From: an archaeon
GTDB taxonomy: Archaea > Asgardarchaeota > Hermodarchaeia > Hermodarchaeales > Hermodarchaeaceae
DNA length: 35,153 nucleotides
Direction of reading: 5' to 3'
Assembly: GCA_016550405.1 (NCBI GenBank)
Contig: JABXGX010000202.1
Span: 1 to 35,153 of the forward strand
The notes under the pieces were generated by a model. That model was not told the DNA's origin, made no database searches, and was given only the letters and a program-made list of their open reading frames with translations. The stretch's first letter is position 1. Every line of letters begins with the position of its first letter. Both the position numbers and the translations under genes were made by a program. Of this stretch, positions 1 to 8,585 are shown in pieces.

Positions 1-731
1 CTAATGATGTTATTAAATGTGAATGGGATTCAATCAACAGCCTACTCGGCGGTGGGTTAAGACGAGGTAGCACATGTCTTCTTGAGGAACTTCAAGGTGA
101 ATCTCGCGGTGTTTCTGGTCTCCTTGGGGTCTCATTCCTTCGAAATGGCATCAAAAAAGACGAGGGTGCAATCATTCTCCTCTCAGAACATACTGTAGGT
201 GAATACGATCATCTCCCACCCGTTGAAGCACTCACAAAAGTTGCGAAGTCAGATCAACTTCTACTTATGGATGGCTTATCCTCACTTGCCTATGGTGAAC
301 CCACTTCACCACCCAAAGAAGGAGTAATCAGATGTTCCAATGTCCGATACACTGCTAAATTTTATGAGGAATTCCGAACAACCGTAAAACGATTTGACCA
401 AGCCCGAGTATACATTGATTCGCTAAGTGTATTACTCCATTCAATGGAATCTGACCGTGCAGCCTGGCAATTTTGGTTAGCTCTTGTGCCTTTAATTCAG
501 CACCGAAAACTAACAGTCATTGCCTCGTTTTACCCGGAAATGCACAGCTCACAGTTTGTAGAAAGTATCGAACGACTAAGTGACACCATCATACGCTTCA
601 CAGCATTACCAGCAACTATTAACGAGACCCCAACTCGCCAGATACAAGTCGTAAAAAATCGTGGATTCACGTTTAGTCAAAAAATTCATTCCTATGAACG
701 TAAAGGATTCGAATACTATATCACAAAGTGA
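1..731 (+). CDS. KaiC/RadA-like ATPase-fold protein, 5' end outside window
   Basis: The frame is open from the first base (first whole codon at 3), so the gene starts upstream; the ATG at 267 is internal. The visible part resembles the C-terminal two thirds of a KaiC/RAD55-type RecA-fold domain: a GGGLRRGS stretch where the family has GGGIPRGS, then a Walker-B-like strand (RVYIDSLSVLL). Where the P-loop GxxxxGKT should follow there is QGESRGVSG, without the lysine, so ATP hydrolysis is doubtful. In archaea such proteins are usually regulatory or signalling proteins of unknown partner. The stop at 731 overlaps a possible GTG start of the next gene (728), so the two are probably co-transcribed. 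Family placement is fairly safe; function is unknown. Confidence 0.75.
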   Translation, partial: NDVIKCEWDSINSLLGGGLRRGSTCLLEELQGESRGVSGLLGVSFLRNGIKKDEGAIILLSEHTVGEYDHLPPVEALTKVAKSDQLLLMDGLSSLAYGEPTSPPKEGVIRCSNVRYTAKFYEEFRTTVKRFDQARVYIDSLSVLLHSMESDRAAWQFWLALVPLIQHRKLTVIASFYPEMHSSQFVESIERLSDTIIRFTALPATINETPTRQIQVVKNRGFTFSQKIHSYERKGFEYYITK

Positions 732-772
732 CTCTAGTCTTCTCTCGATTCACACTACAAGTGATACATTCC

Positions 773-1576
773 ATGGCTACAAAACCCTCGGTCTTTGACC
801 TCCACATTCATACCGAATATAGTCCCGATTCTTCAACACCTATGGCAGATTATATTCATCAAGCAGAACAATCTTCGATTCACGTTGGGTTTCTAGACCA
901 CTTTGAACTCGCATTTAGCAATCATCCGGGTTACCTTAACATCGAAAAACTTCCGGAGCTCCTTGACGAATTTGATACCACCCAAAGTGAATATCCATAT
1001 TGTTCATTAGGATTGGAAGTGGATTACTACTCAGACCGAGCTGATAAAGTGGCTGAATTCTGCGATAGCTATCGCAAGGAGTTTGATTATCTAATAGGCA
1101 CTATTCACACGATTGAGGATCTTGCTGTAACAATCAAAGAAGAACTAGATATTCTAGTCACTCGGATTGGGCTACCCATTATTCTTGAGCGATATTTCGA
1201 TGAAGTTGAAGGGGCCATTCTGTCAAAACTATTTGATGGAATTGCTCATATTGATGGGGTTATGCGATTTGTGCCGTTTTATCCTCATGACCAACAACTC
1301 ATTGAATTCTGGCAACAACGGACTCTTGAACTCGGTAAATTATGCCAACGGCAGGAGGTTCTAATCGAAATTAACCTTCGAGGACAACAGCAGCCGTGGG
1401 GACGTTTTCATCCTTCCCAACCCATAATCACAGAATTGATTCGATCGGGGGCACGATTTTACGTAGGTTCTGATAGCCACTCACTTCCTGATTTTAAGCA
1501 GAATGCTCTAAAGGTGCATGAGTTACATGCGTATCTAATAAATTCAGGTGCATTAGGGCTTCCTATATTTCGTTGA
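773..1576 (+). CDS. PHP-domain metallophosphoesterase (histidinol-phosphatase-like)
   Basis: A 267-residue PHP-fold protein. Visible metal-site elements are HIH at residues 11-13, DH at 42-43, a GLEVDYY strand giving the bridging Glu, an IGTIH histidine, and GSDSHS near the C-terminus. The order and length fit the HisJ/HisK-like group, which hydrolyses phosphomonoesters such as L-histidinol phosphate with a multi-metal centre. No other histidine gene is nearby, so the substrate is open. A GTG at 728 would overlap the preceding gene by four bases and add 15 residues. The ATG at 773 is preferred because it follows a GTGAT ribosome-binding-like stretch at 761-765 and the PHP domain begins almost at once. 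Probably in an operon with the KaiC-like gene. Confidence 0.8.
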   Translation: MATKPSVFDLHIHTEYSPDSSTPMADYIHQAEQSSIHVGFLDHFELAFSNHPGYLNIEKLPELLDEFDTTQSEYPYCSLGLEVDYYSDRADKVAEFCDSYRKEFDYLIGTIHTIEDLAVTIKEELDILVTRIGLPIILERYFDEVEGAILSKLFDGIAHIDGVMRFVPFYPHDQQLIEFWQQRTLELGKLCQRQEVLIEINLRGQQQPWGRFHPSQPIITELIRSGARFYVGSDSHSLPDFKQNALKVHELHAYLINSGALGLPIFR

Positions 1577-1581
1577 ATATC

Positions 1582-2172
1582 TTAGGGGAAGAAGAATCCG
1601 AGGAGAATAATCGCTATAGCCGTTCCTAGACCCGCAGCGAGCGTCTGTAATCCATAGAGCCACTGGTTTTGTTCCGATACGCGACCTAGGAAAATGCCTA
1701 GAAGGAATAGTAGCACAAATCCGGTGGCTACTGAAATTATGACAGCAGGCAACCAAAACGTCGGGCTATAGACTACAACAAAGAACGGAGCAAGAAGCAA
1801 AAGTCCTGCAAGAAAGGGGGCAAACCCGTCAACAACTGACGAGATAATTACCGCAAAGCGTGAAGCCCGTTTATAGAGGGTTTGATCAAGTCTTCGAAGC
1901 ATTGCCTGTTCCATCTCTCGTAATTCGCGTTCACGTTCGGCCTTTTCAGCAAGATAGGTTCCTGCCAACCCGGAAAACATCATGGCTAGACAAGCTCCAA
2001 TTCCAGCACTGACAATTGCCCCTGCGTCAAAATGTAATGCGAAATGAGATGCTAGTATAATACCGAGCATCGTGAGTGTGCCATCAAAGGCGTTCATCGC
2101 GAAATAGCGTCGAGCAATCGGTCCAACATTCGAAATACGAGCTAACTGCTCCATATCTTCCATTTTGGTCAT
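1582..2172 (-). CDS. VIT1/CCC1-family integral membrane protein
   Basis: A 196-residue membrane protein. The N-terminal ARRYFAMNAFDGTLTMLGI stretch matches the VIT1/CCC1 pattern in which a first helix carries an N/A-x-DG motif. A charged cytosolic segment follows, rich in Glu and Arg (about residues 75-100), then three further hydrophobic helices to the end. In this family such proteins move Fe2+ or Mn2+ across membranes, and the acidic loop binds metal. Here the charged segment is short and the metal-binding glutamates are not clear, so transport is an inference. It is convergent with the PHP gene (5 bases apart) and divergent from the radical SAM gene. The start is the ATG at 2172, with a second Met close behind. 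Confidence 0.65.
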   Translation of the reverse strand: MTKMEDMEQLARISNVGPIARRYFAMNAFDGTLTMLGIILASHFALHFDAGAIVSAGIGACLAMMFSGLAGTYLAEKAERERELREMEQAMLRRLDQTLYKRASRFAVIISSVVDGFAPFLAGLLLLAPFFVVVYSPTFWLPAVIISVATGFVLLFLLGIFLGRVSEQNQWLYGLQTLAAGLGTAIAIILLGFFFP

Positions 2173-2260
2173 GCAATCAACGACTTCCGTCCTATCATGA
2201 TTCGTGTAATTCCCCGAAAAGCCTTCCGACTTTTCAGAAAAACCAATTAAAACGTCACTG

Positions 2261-2268
2261 TTATATGC
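2261..2268 (+). promoter_or_regulatory. Possible TATA box before the radical SAM gene
   Basis: TTATATGC lies about 80 bases before the ATG at 2343, in the 170-base divergent gap. It is the best TATA-like octamer on this strand here. No small precursor-peptide gene longer than about 11 codons is visible in the gap. Confidence 0.3.
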
Positions 2269-2342
2269 TGTGGCTTTTTGTTCGATAGACTTTTCTTGAT
2301 GGTCTGATGAAGAACACTCAAGCTATATCAGGAGCAGTTTAG

Positions 2343-3671
2343 ATGGAAACAGAAAGAAGCAAAATCCTGTTCGGGAAAGGAGAATTAGAAGGCCACCGAT
2401 TCCACCTCCGCAAAGATCCTAATGGTGGCACTATTGTTGTTGATGCCTCTCGCCTTCTCTTTCTTAATGAAAGTGGTTATGATTATGCCATTGCAGCAGT
2501 TGCAGGGAAATCAGATGATGAGGTCATTGAATTAATCCAAAGTAAGTATCGTGGATCCAATCCTGACACTATTCGTGCACACTACAATGAACTGAAAGAT
2601 AAAATACTCTCTTTCGTTGCCCAACCTGATGTGTCACCAATCGAAACCTTTGATTTTGGTGAAGTAGAGCCCTTCACACATGAACCTCCCGCCCCCTATC
2701 GGGTAGATTTAGCTCTTACATATCGATGCAATAATAGCTGTTCTCACTGCTATGTTCCTCCCGAGCGACGCGGATGGGATGCCACTCATGAACTAGAGAC
2801 TTCCAAATGGAAAAGAATCCTTGATTTGCTACTCAATCAGGCAATTCCTCACATCACTTTTACCGGTGGAGAACCCACCCTTCGCGATGATTTGGTGGAA
2901 CTTGTTCAATACGCTGAAGACATCGGAATCATTGCTGGGCTCGTTACGAATGGGCGGCGTCTCACAAAATCTCTAGTAGACGATTTAGTCAAAGCTGGAC
3001 TGGACTATGTCCAAATTACTTTCGAGTCCCATCTTCCTGAAATCCATGACCAAATGGTTGGAGTCAATGGTGCTTGGAAGGAGACCCTCGCTGGACTCAA
3101 ACGGTTCATCGCAACCGACATCTATACCCTCACAAATACAACCCTAACACAACTTAATCGCCCAACAATTACCGAAACCGTAGCCTTTCTCGCAAAGCTG
3201 GGACAACAACAGTTTGCCATGAACGGACTCATCTATTCAGGAAGCGGCAAAGAAGTAGCAGATGAACAGGCTATTCCTGAAGAGGATCTTGATGAAATAA
3301 TTACCGACATTCTTGCTGAGGCAACAGAAAATGACATTCGTATGATTTGGTACAGCCCCACAATGTACTGCCATTTTGATCCCACTGAATACGGTCTCGG
3401 TCCGCGTCGATGCAGCGCTGCATATTCCAGTCTAGCAATTGAACCTGATGGTGCTGTTCTCCCCTGCCAAAGCTACTTCAAACCACTGGGAAATATTCTC
3501 ACCGATTCATGGAATGCCATATGGAACCACCCAACCGCGAAAGCCCTTCGCGGACATAAAAAGCTGGCAGACGAATGTTTATCCTGTGAACTACTCAAGG
3601 CTTGTGGAGGCGGTTGCCCGCTGTTCACTGAATACAAGGAAGTATGTTGCCACCATAACGTTGGTGGTTAA
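2343..3671 (+). CDS. Radical SAM/SPASM protein with PqqD-like N-terminal domain
   Basis: A 442-residue enzyme. Residues about 30-95 look like a PqqD-type RRE domain: LFLNESGYDY, then a GKSDDEVIELI helix. The radical SAM core begins at 120 with CNNSCSHC (C129, C133, C136), which binds the SAM-cleaving 4Fe-4S cluster, and a GGEPT motif follows. The C-terminus is a SPASM-type module with PCQSY and C412, C415, C421, C425 and C435 for auxiliary clusters. Relatives include PqqE, AhbD (heme synthesis) and RiPP-modifying enzymes. A fused PqqD-like domain points to a peptide substrate, but AhbD-like roles cannot be excluded. A methyltransferase follows 40 bases downstream in the same direction. The start is the ATG at 2343, with GGAG a few bases upstream. 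Confidence 0.85.
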   Translation: METERSKILFGKGELEGHRFHLRKDPNGGTIVVDASRLLFLNESGYDYAIAAVAGKSDDEVIELIQSKYRGSNPDTIRAHYNELKDKILSFVAQPDVSPIETFDFGEVEPFTHEPPAPYRVDLALTYRCNNSCSHCYVPPERRGWDATHELETSKWKRILDLLLNQAIPHITFTGGEPTLRDDLVELVQYAEDIGIIAGLVTNGRRLTKSLVDDLVKAGLDYVQITFESHLPEIHDQMVGVNGAWKETLAGLKRFIATDIYTLTNTTLTQLNRPTITETVAFLAKLGQQQFAMNGLIYSGSGKEVADEQAIPEEDLDEIITDILAEATENDIRMIWYSPTMYCHFDPTEYGLGPRRCSAAYSSLAIEPDGAVLPCQSYFKPLGNILTDSWNAIWNHPTAKALRGHKKLADECLSCELLKACGGGCPLFTEYKEVCCHHNVGG

Positions 3672-3711
3672 AACCATCTAACCAAATCTCCTGGTTGGGA
3701 GGCACATACTG

Positions 3712-4428
3712 GTGCAACCCTACACTCCTGAATTCCTTTGCGACCAAGCTAACCGAACTGCACCAACACGTCAGTTCTTTTACCAGCAAATTAGGTGGAC
3801 AAACGCTCCGATTTGTTTGGATGTTGGTTGTGGCGCGGGACATATCACTCCTGAGATGGCAAACTCAATCTCGCATAGCACGGTAATTGGCTTTGATATT
3901 GACCAGGAGTTAATTCACATAGCAATATCAAGTTCAAATGATAACCAAAACATACATTATCTCCTCGCAGACGCAACGACTCTGCCATTTAAAACCACAA
4001 TAGTGAATTTTGCCATTAGCCATTTTACACTGATGTGGATTCCTGAAAGACTCAAAGCTTTAGAGGAACTTCAAGAAGTGCTTTCCTCTCAAGGCACTCT
4101 AGCCTGTATTGAACCTGATTATGCAGGAAGAATTGAGATATATGAACCAGGTGCAGGTAGTACTCCAAAACCCCCCTATCCTATCGTGACAACGCTAACC
4201 AGACTCGGCGCAGACCCATTTACTGGCGGTCGTCTTCCGGGAGAATTACTACAATTAATGTTTAAGGCAATCCGATTCGGAATACTTTCTTGGAATTTTG
4301 ATCCCCAAGCAATCAGAGCCGAGATTCAATCTGAAGCTGTTATGCTTCAAGAAAAGGGTGTTGAGTGGGTGTTACCCGAGATTATCTATACACCAATTTT
4401 TTGGATACTAGCACTAAAACCTCTTTAG
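3712..4428 (+). CDS. Class I SAM-dependent methyltransferase
   Basis: A 238-residue protein with a Rossmann-type methyltransferase core. Motif I is LDVGCGAGHIT (about 36-46), an acidic motif II reads IGFDID, motif III-like is LLADATTLPF, and the post-III strand is FAISHFTLMWI. This pattern is of the UbiE/Methyltransf_11 kind acting on small molecules or lipids; the acceptor cannot be told. The GTG start at 3712 is supported by a strong GGGAGG at 3698-3703. It lies 40 bases after the radical SAM gene in the same direction, so the two may form a small biosynthetic operon. Confidence 0.8.
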   Translation: MQPYTPEFLCDQANRTAPTRQFFYQQIRWTNAPICLDVGCGAGHITPEMANSISHSTVIGFDIDQELIHIAISSSNDNQNIHYLLADATTLPFKTTIVNFAISHFTLMWIPERLKALEELQEVLSSQGTLACIEPDYAGRIEIYEPGAGSTPKPPYPIVTTLTRLGADPFTGGRLPGELLQLMFKAIRFGILSWNFDPQAIRAEIQSEAVMLQEKGVEWVLPEIIYTPIFWILALKPL

Positions 4429-4506
4429 AAAGACAGGAGATCTCGACTGGAGAAAAAAAGAGGAGAAGGGAAGGGAAGTCATGAACTGATCCTCCCTTCA
4501 TAAATC

Positions 4507-4926
4507 CTAGGGACCAAATATCAACACTAGTATAGCGATGAGAACAATGCCAATTATGAGCAGGATGATACCGATGATGATCATGAATATGAAATACAGT
4601 ATTCCAACAGCCAGAGCCCCAAGGAATCCCGTATCAAAGAAATGCATGATCAACCAGATGTAGACGATTAGTACGATGATTAATGGTACTATTGTTCCCA
4701 GTATAAAACCGAGCCATCCTGGGGGAAGCAATGGAATTACGAAGAAGGTCATTGTTAAATTAAGTAAGACTTGAATAATAGCACCGACTAGTGAGATCCA
4801 CAGAGCATCAGTGAATTTTGCGTTATAACCAGAGACGACTTTTCCTGCTAACCAGAGGATAATCGATCCAAATATCCAAATAATGAGGAATGATATACCA
4901 GCGAAGATTAATTCAGGGATAAGCAT
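4507..4926 (-). CDS. Small multi-pass membrane protein, paralogue of its neighbour
   Basis: A 139-residue, almost wholly hydrophobic protein with about four transmembrane segments (near 5-25, 42-65, 72-95 and 103-138) and almost no soluble domain. I recognise no family motif. It resembles the product of the next gene upstream (5037-5429): both have a first helix, then a short basic/polar stretch leading into a second helix with an FxxAL/xxLV pattern, and an (F/I)D(T/V)G turn before the last helix. The TCACC at 4936-4940 reads GGTGA on the coding strand, a good ribosome binding site for the ATG at 4926. It is convergent with the methyltransferase gene. Function unknown. Confidence 0.6.
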   Translation of the reverse strand: MLIPELIFAGISFLIIWIFGSIILWLAGKVVSGYNAKFTDALWISLVGAIIQVLLNLTMTFFVIPLLPPGWLGFILGTIVPLIIVLIVYIWLIMHFFDTGFLGALAVGILYFIFMIIIGIILLIIGIVLIAILVLIFGP

Positions 4927-5036
4927 GGTTCATAGTCACCTTTTTAGTGGTTGTTATCAGTAGCTTATTTCTGCCATTTATAGTTTCGTTGTTAATGCAA
5001 AATGCTATCTGAATAGTCGCTGTTGCCTAGGTGTTG

Positions 5037-5429
5037 CTATCCCGGGAAGGGAACAAATAAAATGTAAAAAATTACGTTTTCAGATACTTGGATAGCAAGT
5101 AAAATAGCTAAACAAAGCATGACAAGAGCAATACTACTGAAAATACCAACGTCAATGTATTTGATTAATAGTAGTATAAGGCCGATTACGGCAATGATGA
5201 GCGCGATAAAATCGCTGCTAACAGGATTCACAAAGAAGAGAATTAATCCACAGATTTGATAAATGACTAAGGTTACAAGGGCGCCTATAAACGCTTCTTG
5301 CATCGACACCAAACGATTTGTCACGATTCGGGAAGCAAAGAAAAGAGCGATAAATAGCGAGACTACACCAATAATAAAACTTAGTAGCTGGATTCCAACT
5401 AATAGCAGAAAAACCAGTTCAAGTTGCAT
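5037..5429 (-). CDS. Small multi-pass membrane protein, paralogue of its neighbour
   Basis: A 130-residue hydrophobic protein with about four membrane helices, arranged like the product of 4507-4926 and probably a diverged tandem duplicate. The IDVG turn before the last helix matches FDTG in the neighbour. A longer reading from a GTG at 5441 is possible. The ATG at 5429 is preferred because that same GTGAC sequence then serves as its ribosome binding site at normal spacing. The gene is divergent from the nurA operon and tandem with its paralogue, about 110 bases apart. No function can be assigned. Confidence 0.55.
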   Translation of the reverse strand: MQLELVFLLLVGIQLLSFIIGVVSLFIALFFASRIVTNRLVSMQEAFIGALVTLVIYQICGLILFFVNPVSSDFIALIIAVIGLILLLIKYIDVGIFSSIALVMLCLAILLAIQVSENVIFYILFVPFPG

Positions 5430-5563
5430 GAATTGTGTCACGTCTTTAGGTCGATTGCTAGCCGATGGTGTGATGTCACCAATAAAGCTTTGGTTGATTA
5501 CAGGCTTCTCCGAGCGCTACTAAAGCAAATTTCTTTTTGTTAACTTATCGCCTTGCGTGGGTT

Positions 5564-5573
5564 AGGTTTAAAG
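5564..5573 (+). promoter_or_regulatory. Likely TATA box of the nurA-herA-mre11-rad50 operon
   Basis: AGGTTTAAAG lies about 50 bases upstream of the nurA ATG. It predicts a transcript start near 5597, just before a strong ribosome binding site. Confidence 0.45.
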
Positions 5574-5604
5574 GCGTCAATCCGGCATCTGTGAACCAGA
5601 CAGT

Positions 5605-5611
5605 GGGGTGA
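5605..5611 (+). promoter_or_regulatory. Ribosome binding site for nurA
   Basis: GGGGTGA is close to a full match to the archaeal anti-SD sequence, six bases before the ATG at 5618, and fixes that start. Confidence 0.6.
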
Positions 5612-5617
5612 CGGTCT

Positions 5618-6955
5618 ATGCCACAGTTTCTCGATCTATTCCTTACCGAGTTGCAGGAAAAACGCGATGCCTTTCGACGTCGACTTACCGGGGAAGATTC
5701 CACAGAACTTGGTGGGCTTTTGAAAGCTGCCTTTCAGAAAGAATGGCGTGATCTGCCTTCCGAAATAAAATCCGATTTACGAGTTATTGCTGTGGATAGC
5801 GGGCGATCAACTCGCGAATATGCCTCTGGTTCCTTTATGTACATATGCCGAGCAAGCGCCATCACCTCTTGGGGTCCAACTTACCGGCAACTGTCTTCAA
5901 ACGCCCACATGATTGCATCTCCCCGTGAACAGCTCATCGACCTTGCGAGTATTCGTTCCGAACACATCGAACATCAGGTAGCACTTCAGGCGGTGCAAGA
6001 CACCTCGGATGTCGATTTAATACTACTTGATGGCTCCTTATACGGGCGAATTACCCATGTGCCCATAGCATTCAATTATCCTGGTGAAAGGGATCTGTAT
6101 CTCCGGTATATGCAGACTTTTATGCAACTCCTTGAAGAATGCCGGAAACGAAAAATCCTGATTCTCGGCATTAGCAAAGATTCAGTTGCGCGCCACCTCA
6201 CTCGAATGCTACTCCAATCTCTTAAGACTGATATATTAGAGGATCTCAGTTCAGCTCTCTCGTCATCAGATATTGATCAACTAATCCAACTCTTGGATAC
6301 AGAAAAGAAACAATCATTATCCGCTAGACGCATCCTCAAAGCCCTTCATCTTAGTGGCGATCAATATGACCTGATATGGGATTTACTTTATGAGCTTCGA
6401 CGACCACGACCAGACTTTTTCCTGATTTATGCATGGGCTGAAACTGCCGGTTACACAACGCCCATAGAACCCTACCCCGATGTTCCTCTTTTCAAATACG
6501 AATCTAAAGACCCTGCAGCCTATGTTCGCAGGCGGTTTGTTGATGCCTATAACGATTATGACCGTGAGGACGCTTTTGAGGAATGGGCTATCCCTGTAAT
6601 GAAGGATTTCTTTCAAATTCCAACTTTTGTGACATTTTGTGCAAAATTAGCATATAACGATACTCCAATGAGAATTGATATGCCTGCGTTTAGTGCAGGC
6701 CTCCCAACCCGGCTTTCTCAGATTTCATCCTCACGCCTACTCGACCCACCTCCAACTCGTGTCAAGGAAGTCCTAGGAACCTTACGTGGTGAATATGGTG
6801 GGTTAGAGTTGTATAATGTCTATTTAGTAAAAGCCGATCAGGAAGCCCGCTTACCCATGAGTGATGTGAGAAAATTGTATGAACCATTAATAGAAAAAGA
6901 ATTGAAAATACCATTAACCCTCAAACGCCGAGAAAGGAGGGTCCGTCGTGCCTGA
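5618..6955 (+). CDS. nurA: NurA 5'-3' nuclease
   Basis: A 445-residue NurA-domain protein. The hallmark first active-site strand is VIAVDSGRSTREYASGS with D60. A second acidic strand, LILLDGSLYG (D138), follows after a helical segment, as in the RNase-H-like NurA fold that binds Mn2+. The protein degrades 5' strands and single-stranded ends, and in archaea it docks as a dimer on the HerA hexamer for end resection. It is the first gene of a tight run: herA starts inside its last codons (8-base overlap), then the Mre11-like and Rad50-like genes. It is longer than the roughly 330-400 residues usual for NurA; the extra length is mostly helical sequence in the middle. Confidence 0.92.
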   Translation: MPQFLDLFLTELQEKRDAFRRRLTGEDSTELGGLLKAAFQKEWRDLPSEIKSDLRVIAVDSGRSTREYASGSFMYICRASAITSWGPTYRQLSSNAHMIASPREQLIDLASIRSEHIEHQVALQAVQDTSDVDLILLDGSLYGRITHVPIAFNYPGERDLYLRYMQTFMQLLEECRKRKILILGISKDSVARHLTRMLLQSLKTDILEDLSSALSSSDIDQLIQLLDTEKKQSLSARRILKALHLSGDQYDLIWDLLYELRRPRPDFFLIYAWAETAGYTTPIEPYPDVPLFKYESKDPAAYVRRRFVDAYNDYDREDAFEEWAIPVMKDFFQIPTFVTFCAKLAYNDTPMRIDMPAFSAGLPTRLSQISSSRLLDPPPTRVKEVLGTLRGEYGGLELYNVYLVKADQEARLPMSDVRKLYEPLIEKELKIPLTLKRRERRVRRA

Positions 6956-8579
6956 ATCACATGAAGATGAACCAGTCGGATTTATTGTTGAAGAAGCTAG
7001 AGCTACCGAGTTCTACTTTGCTAGTGAGAGAAAACGGTACCCCCAGAAATACGAATACCTCACGGTTGAATCCGAAGAACTCGTTGAAGGTAAACTAGAA
7101 AAAGTGCAGGTTCTTGCTCAGGTGGAACGAATCACCTCCCAAAGCCTTGCCCTTCGTCGGGATCTCGATTATGATGCTATCACCCGAATTAAGGAAGCCC
7201 ATATTGATGATGTCAAAACTTGGGGCGTTGCCCGCGTCCTTGGGTACCTCATCCCAACCAAAAAAGGGCATCCACCTCGGATACTTCTTCCTCGACGGGC
7301 AGTTACCCCAGGAAACCCAATTTACATAGCACCGGATTATCTTCTTGCCCAATTTTACGCTTATCCCCCCGAAGCTAGCCTCCATATTGGTAACCTCATT
7401 TCTCGACCGCAAATCCCTGTGAATATCCGCATCAATGGATTCCGACGTCATGTTGCCATACTTGCCCAGACGGGTGCAGGAAAAAGTTACCTTACGGGAG
7501 TTCTTATCGAAGAACTCTTGCAACGTGGCGCGACTGTTATCGTTATTGATCCCCATGCTGACTACGTGTTTCTTAGCCAAACTGAAACGGGCGCAAAACA
7601 TGATTTTTCAGACCATGTCACTGTTTTTCAAAATCCTGAAAGCACAGGTCGATATAGCAAAAAAGACATTGGCCAAGTGGAAGAATACACAGTTCGGCTT
7701 GCGGATTTAGATTTCGATGAACTTTGTGACATCTGTGGAATTGGCGAGAGCTTCACGGTCATCCGTGCAGGGCTCGAAGCAGCGTTAAACCGGCTAAAAG
7801 AACGAAATGTTGTCTATCTAATGGAAGATATTATCACCGAGTTAAACGCTGTCGCTCAAGATGAGGAAGCGAACAAGGACACACGGGCTGGCGCTCGAAA
7901 TGCAATCAAATACATACAACGTCTTCGAAGACTTCGTGTATTTTCACGAAGTGGTGTTCCCGTAGCTAATATCATTAAACCTTATCACGCGTCTGTCGTG
8001 GACCTCTCAGGGCTAGGGAACCGCAGCACTGATTATATTGTCAGCCGTCTTCTGCGCGATGTTTTCGAAGCTGTCGTCACTGATGAATTCCCATATCCCG
8101 TATTCATTGTTGTTGAAGAAGCCCACAACTTCGTCCCCCCTGAAACCCTTACTTACTCTGCCCGCATCATCAGGCGAATTGCACAAGAAGGCCGAAAATT
8201 CGGAGTCTTCTTACTCCTCATCAGCCAACGACCAGGTCGAATCCATCCCGATAGCCTAAGTCAATGTAATAGCCAGATTGTGCTGAAAATCACCAATCCC
8301 CGTGATCAAAATGCCATTGCCCAATCCTCCGAGCGTCTCAGTGAAGATTTAATTTCCGACCTTCCTGGTCTCAATGTTGGAGAAGCCGTAGTTGTTGGTG
8401 ATATCACTAGAACACCCGTTATGGTGAAGGTCCGACCCCGAATAACAAAGGAAGGAGGAGCAGATATTGACGTGGTAGAACGACTCAAAAAAGCCCGAAA
8501 AGCCACGGGCATTGACAAACAATTAACCAAGCAACGTAAAGAAGAAACTAAACTCAAAGGAGCCTTCTCTGAGGTCTGA
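6948..8579 (+). CDS. herA: HerA hexameric DNA translocase
   Basis: A 543-residue HerA/FtsK-superfamily ATPase. An N-terminal HAS-barrel-like region (about 10-125) precedes the RecA core. Walker A is AQTGAGKSY (K179) and Walker B is IVVEEAH (E390, E391). A sensor-type LISQRPGR and an arginine-rich segment, KITNPRDQNAI, follow. HerA pumps duplex DNA through the ring and activates NurA, giving long 3' tails for recombination together with Mre11-Rad50. The GTG at 6948 overlaps nurA by 8 bases, with GGAGGG just upstream inside nurA, so the two are translationally coupled. Confidence 0.93.
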   Translation: MPESHEDEPVGFIVEEARATEFYFASERKRYPQKYEYLTVESEELVEGKLEKVQVLAQVERITSQSLALRRDLDYDAITRIKEAHIDDVKTWGVARVLGYLIPTKKGHPPRILLPRRAVTPGNPIYIAPDYLLAQFYAYPPEASLHIGNLISRPQIPVNIRINGFRRHVAILAQTGAGKSYLTGVLIEELLQRGATVIVIDPHADYVFLSQTETGAKHDFSDHVTVFQNPESTGRYSKKDIGQVEEYTVRLADLDFDELCDICGIGESFTVIRAGLEAALNRLKERNVVYLMEDIITELNAVAQDEEANKDTRAGARNAIKYIQRLRRLRVFSRSGVPVANIIKPYHASVVDLSGLGNRSTDYIVSRLLRDVFEAVVTDEFPYPVFIVVEEAHNFVPPETLTYSARIIRRIAQEGRKFGVFLLLISQRPGRIHPDSLSQCNSQIVLKITNPRDQNAIAQSSERLSEDLISDLPGLNVGEAVVVGDITRTPVMVKVRPRITKEGGADIDVVERLKKARKATGIDKQLTKQRKEETKLKGAFSEV

Positions 8580-8585
8580 TCTTCG

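Noticed and set aside
2076..2288. 70-codon frame before the radical SAM gene, considered as a RiPP precursor
   Set aside because: Most of it is antisense to the VIT1-like gene, and it has no leader/core layout or ribosome binding site.
4465..4499. Inverted repeat GAAGGGA...TCCCTTC between convergent genes, considered as a terminator
   Set aside because: It has only 7 pairs with a long loop and no U-run after it; purine-rich sequence makes a chance match likely.
7095..7601. 168-codon open frame on the minus strand inside herA
   Set aside because: It lies wholly within the Walker A region of a well-supported gene and has no recognisable domain or ribosome binding site.
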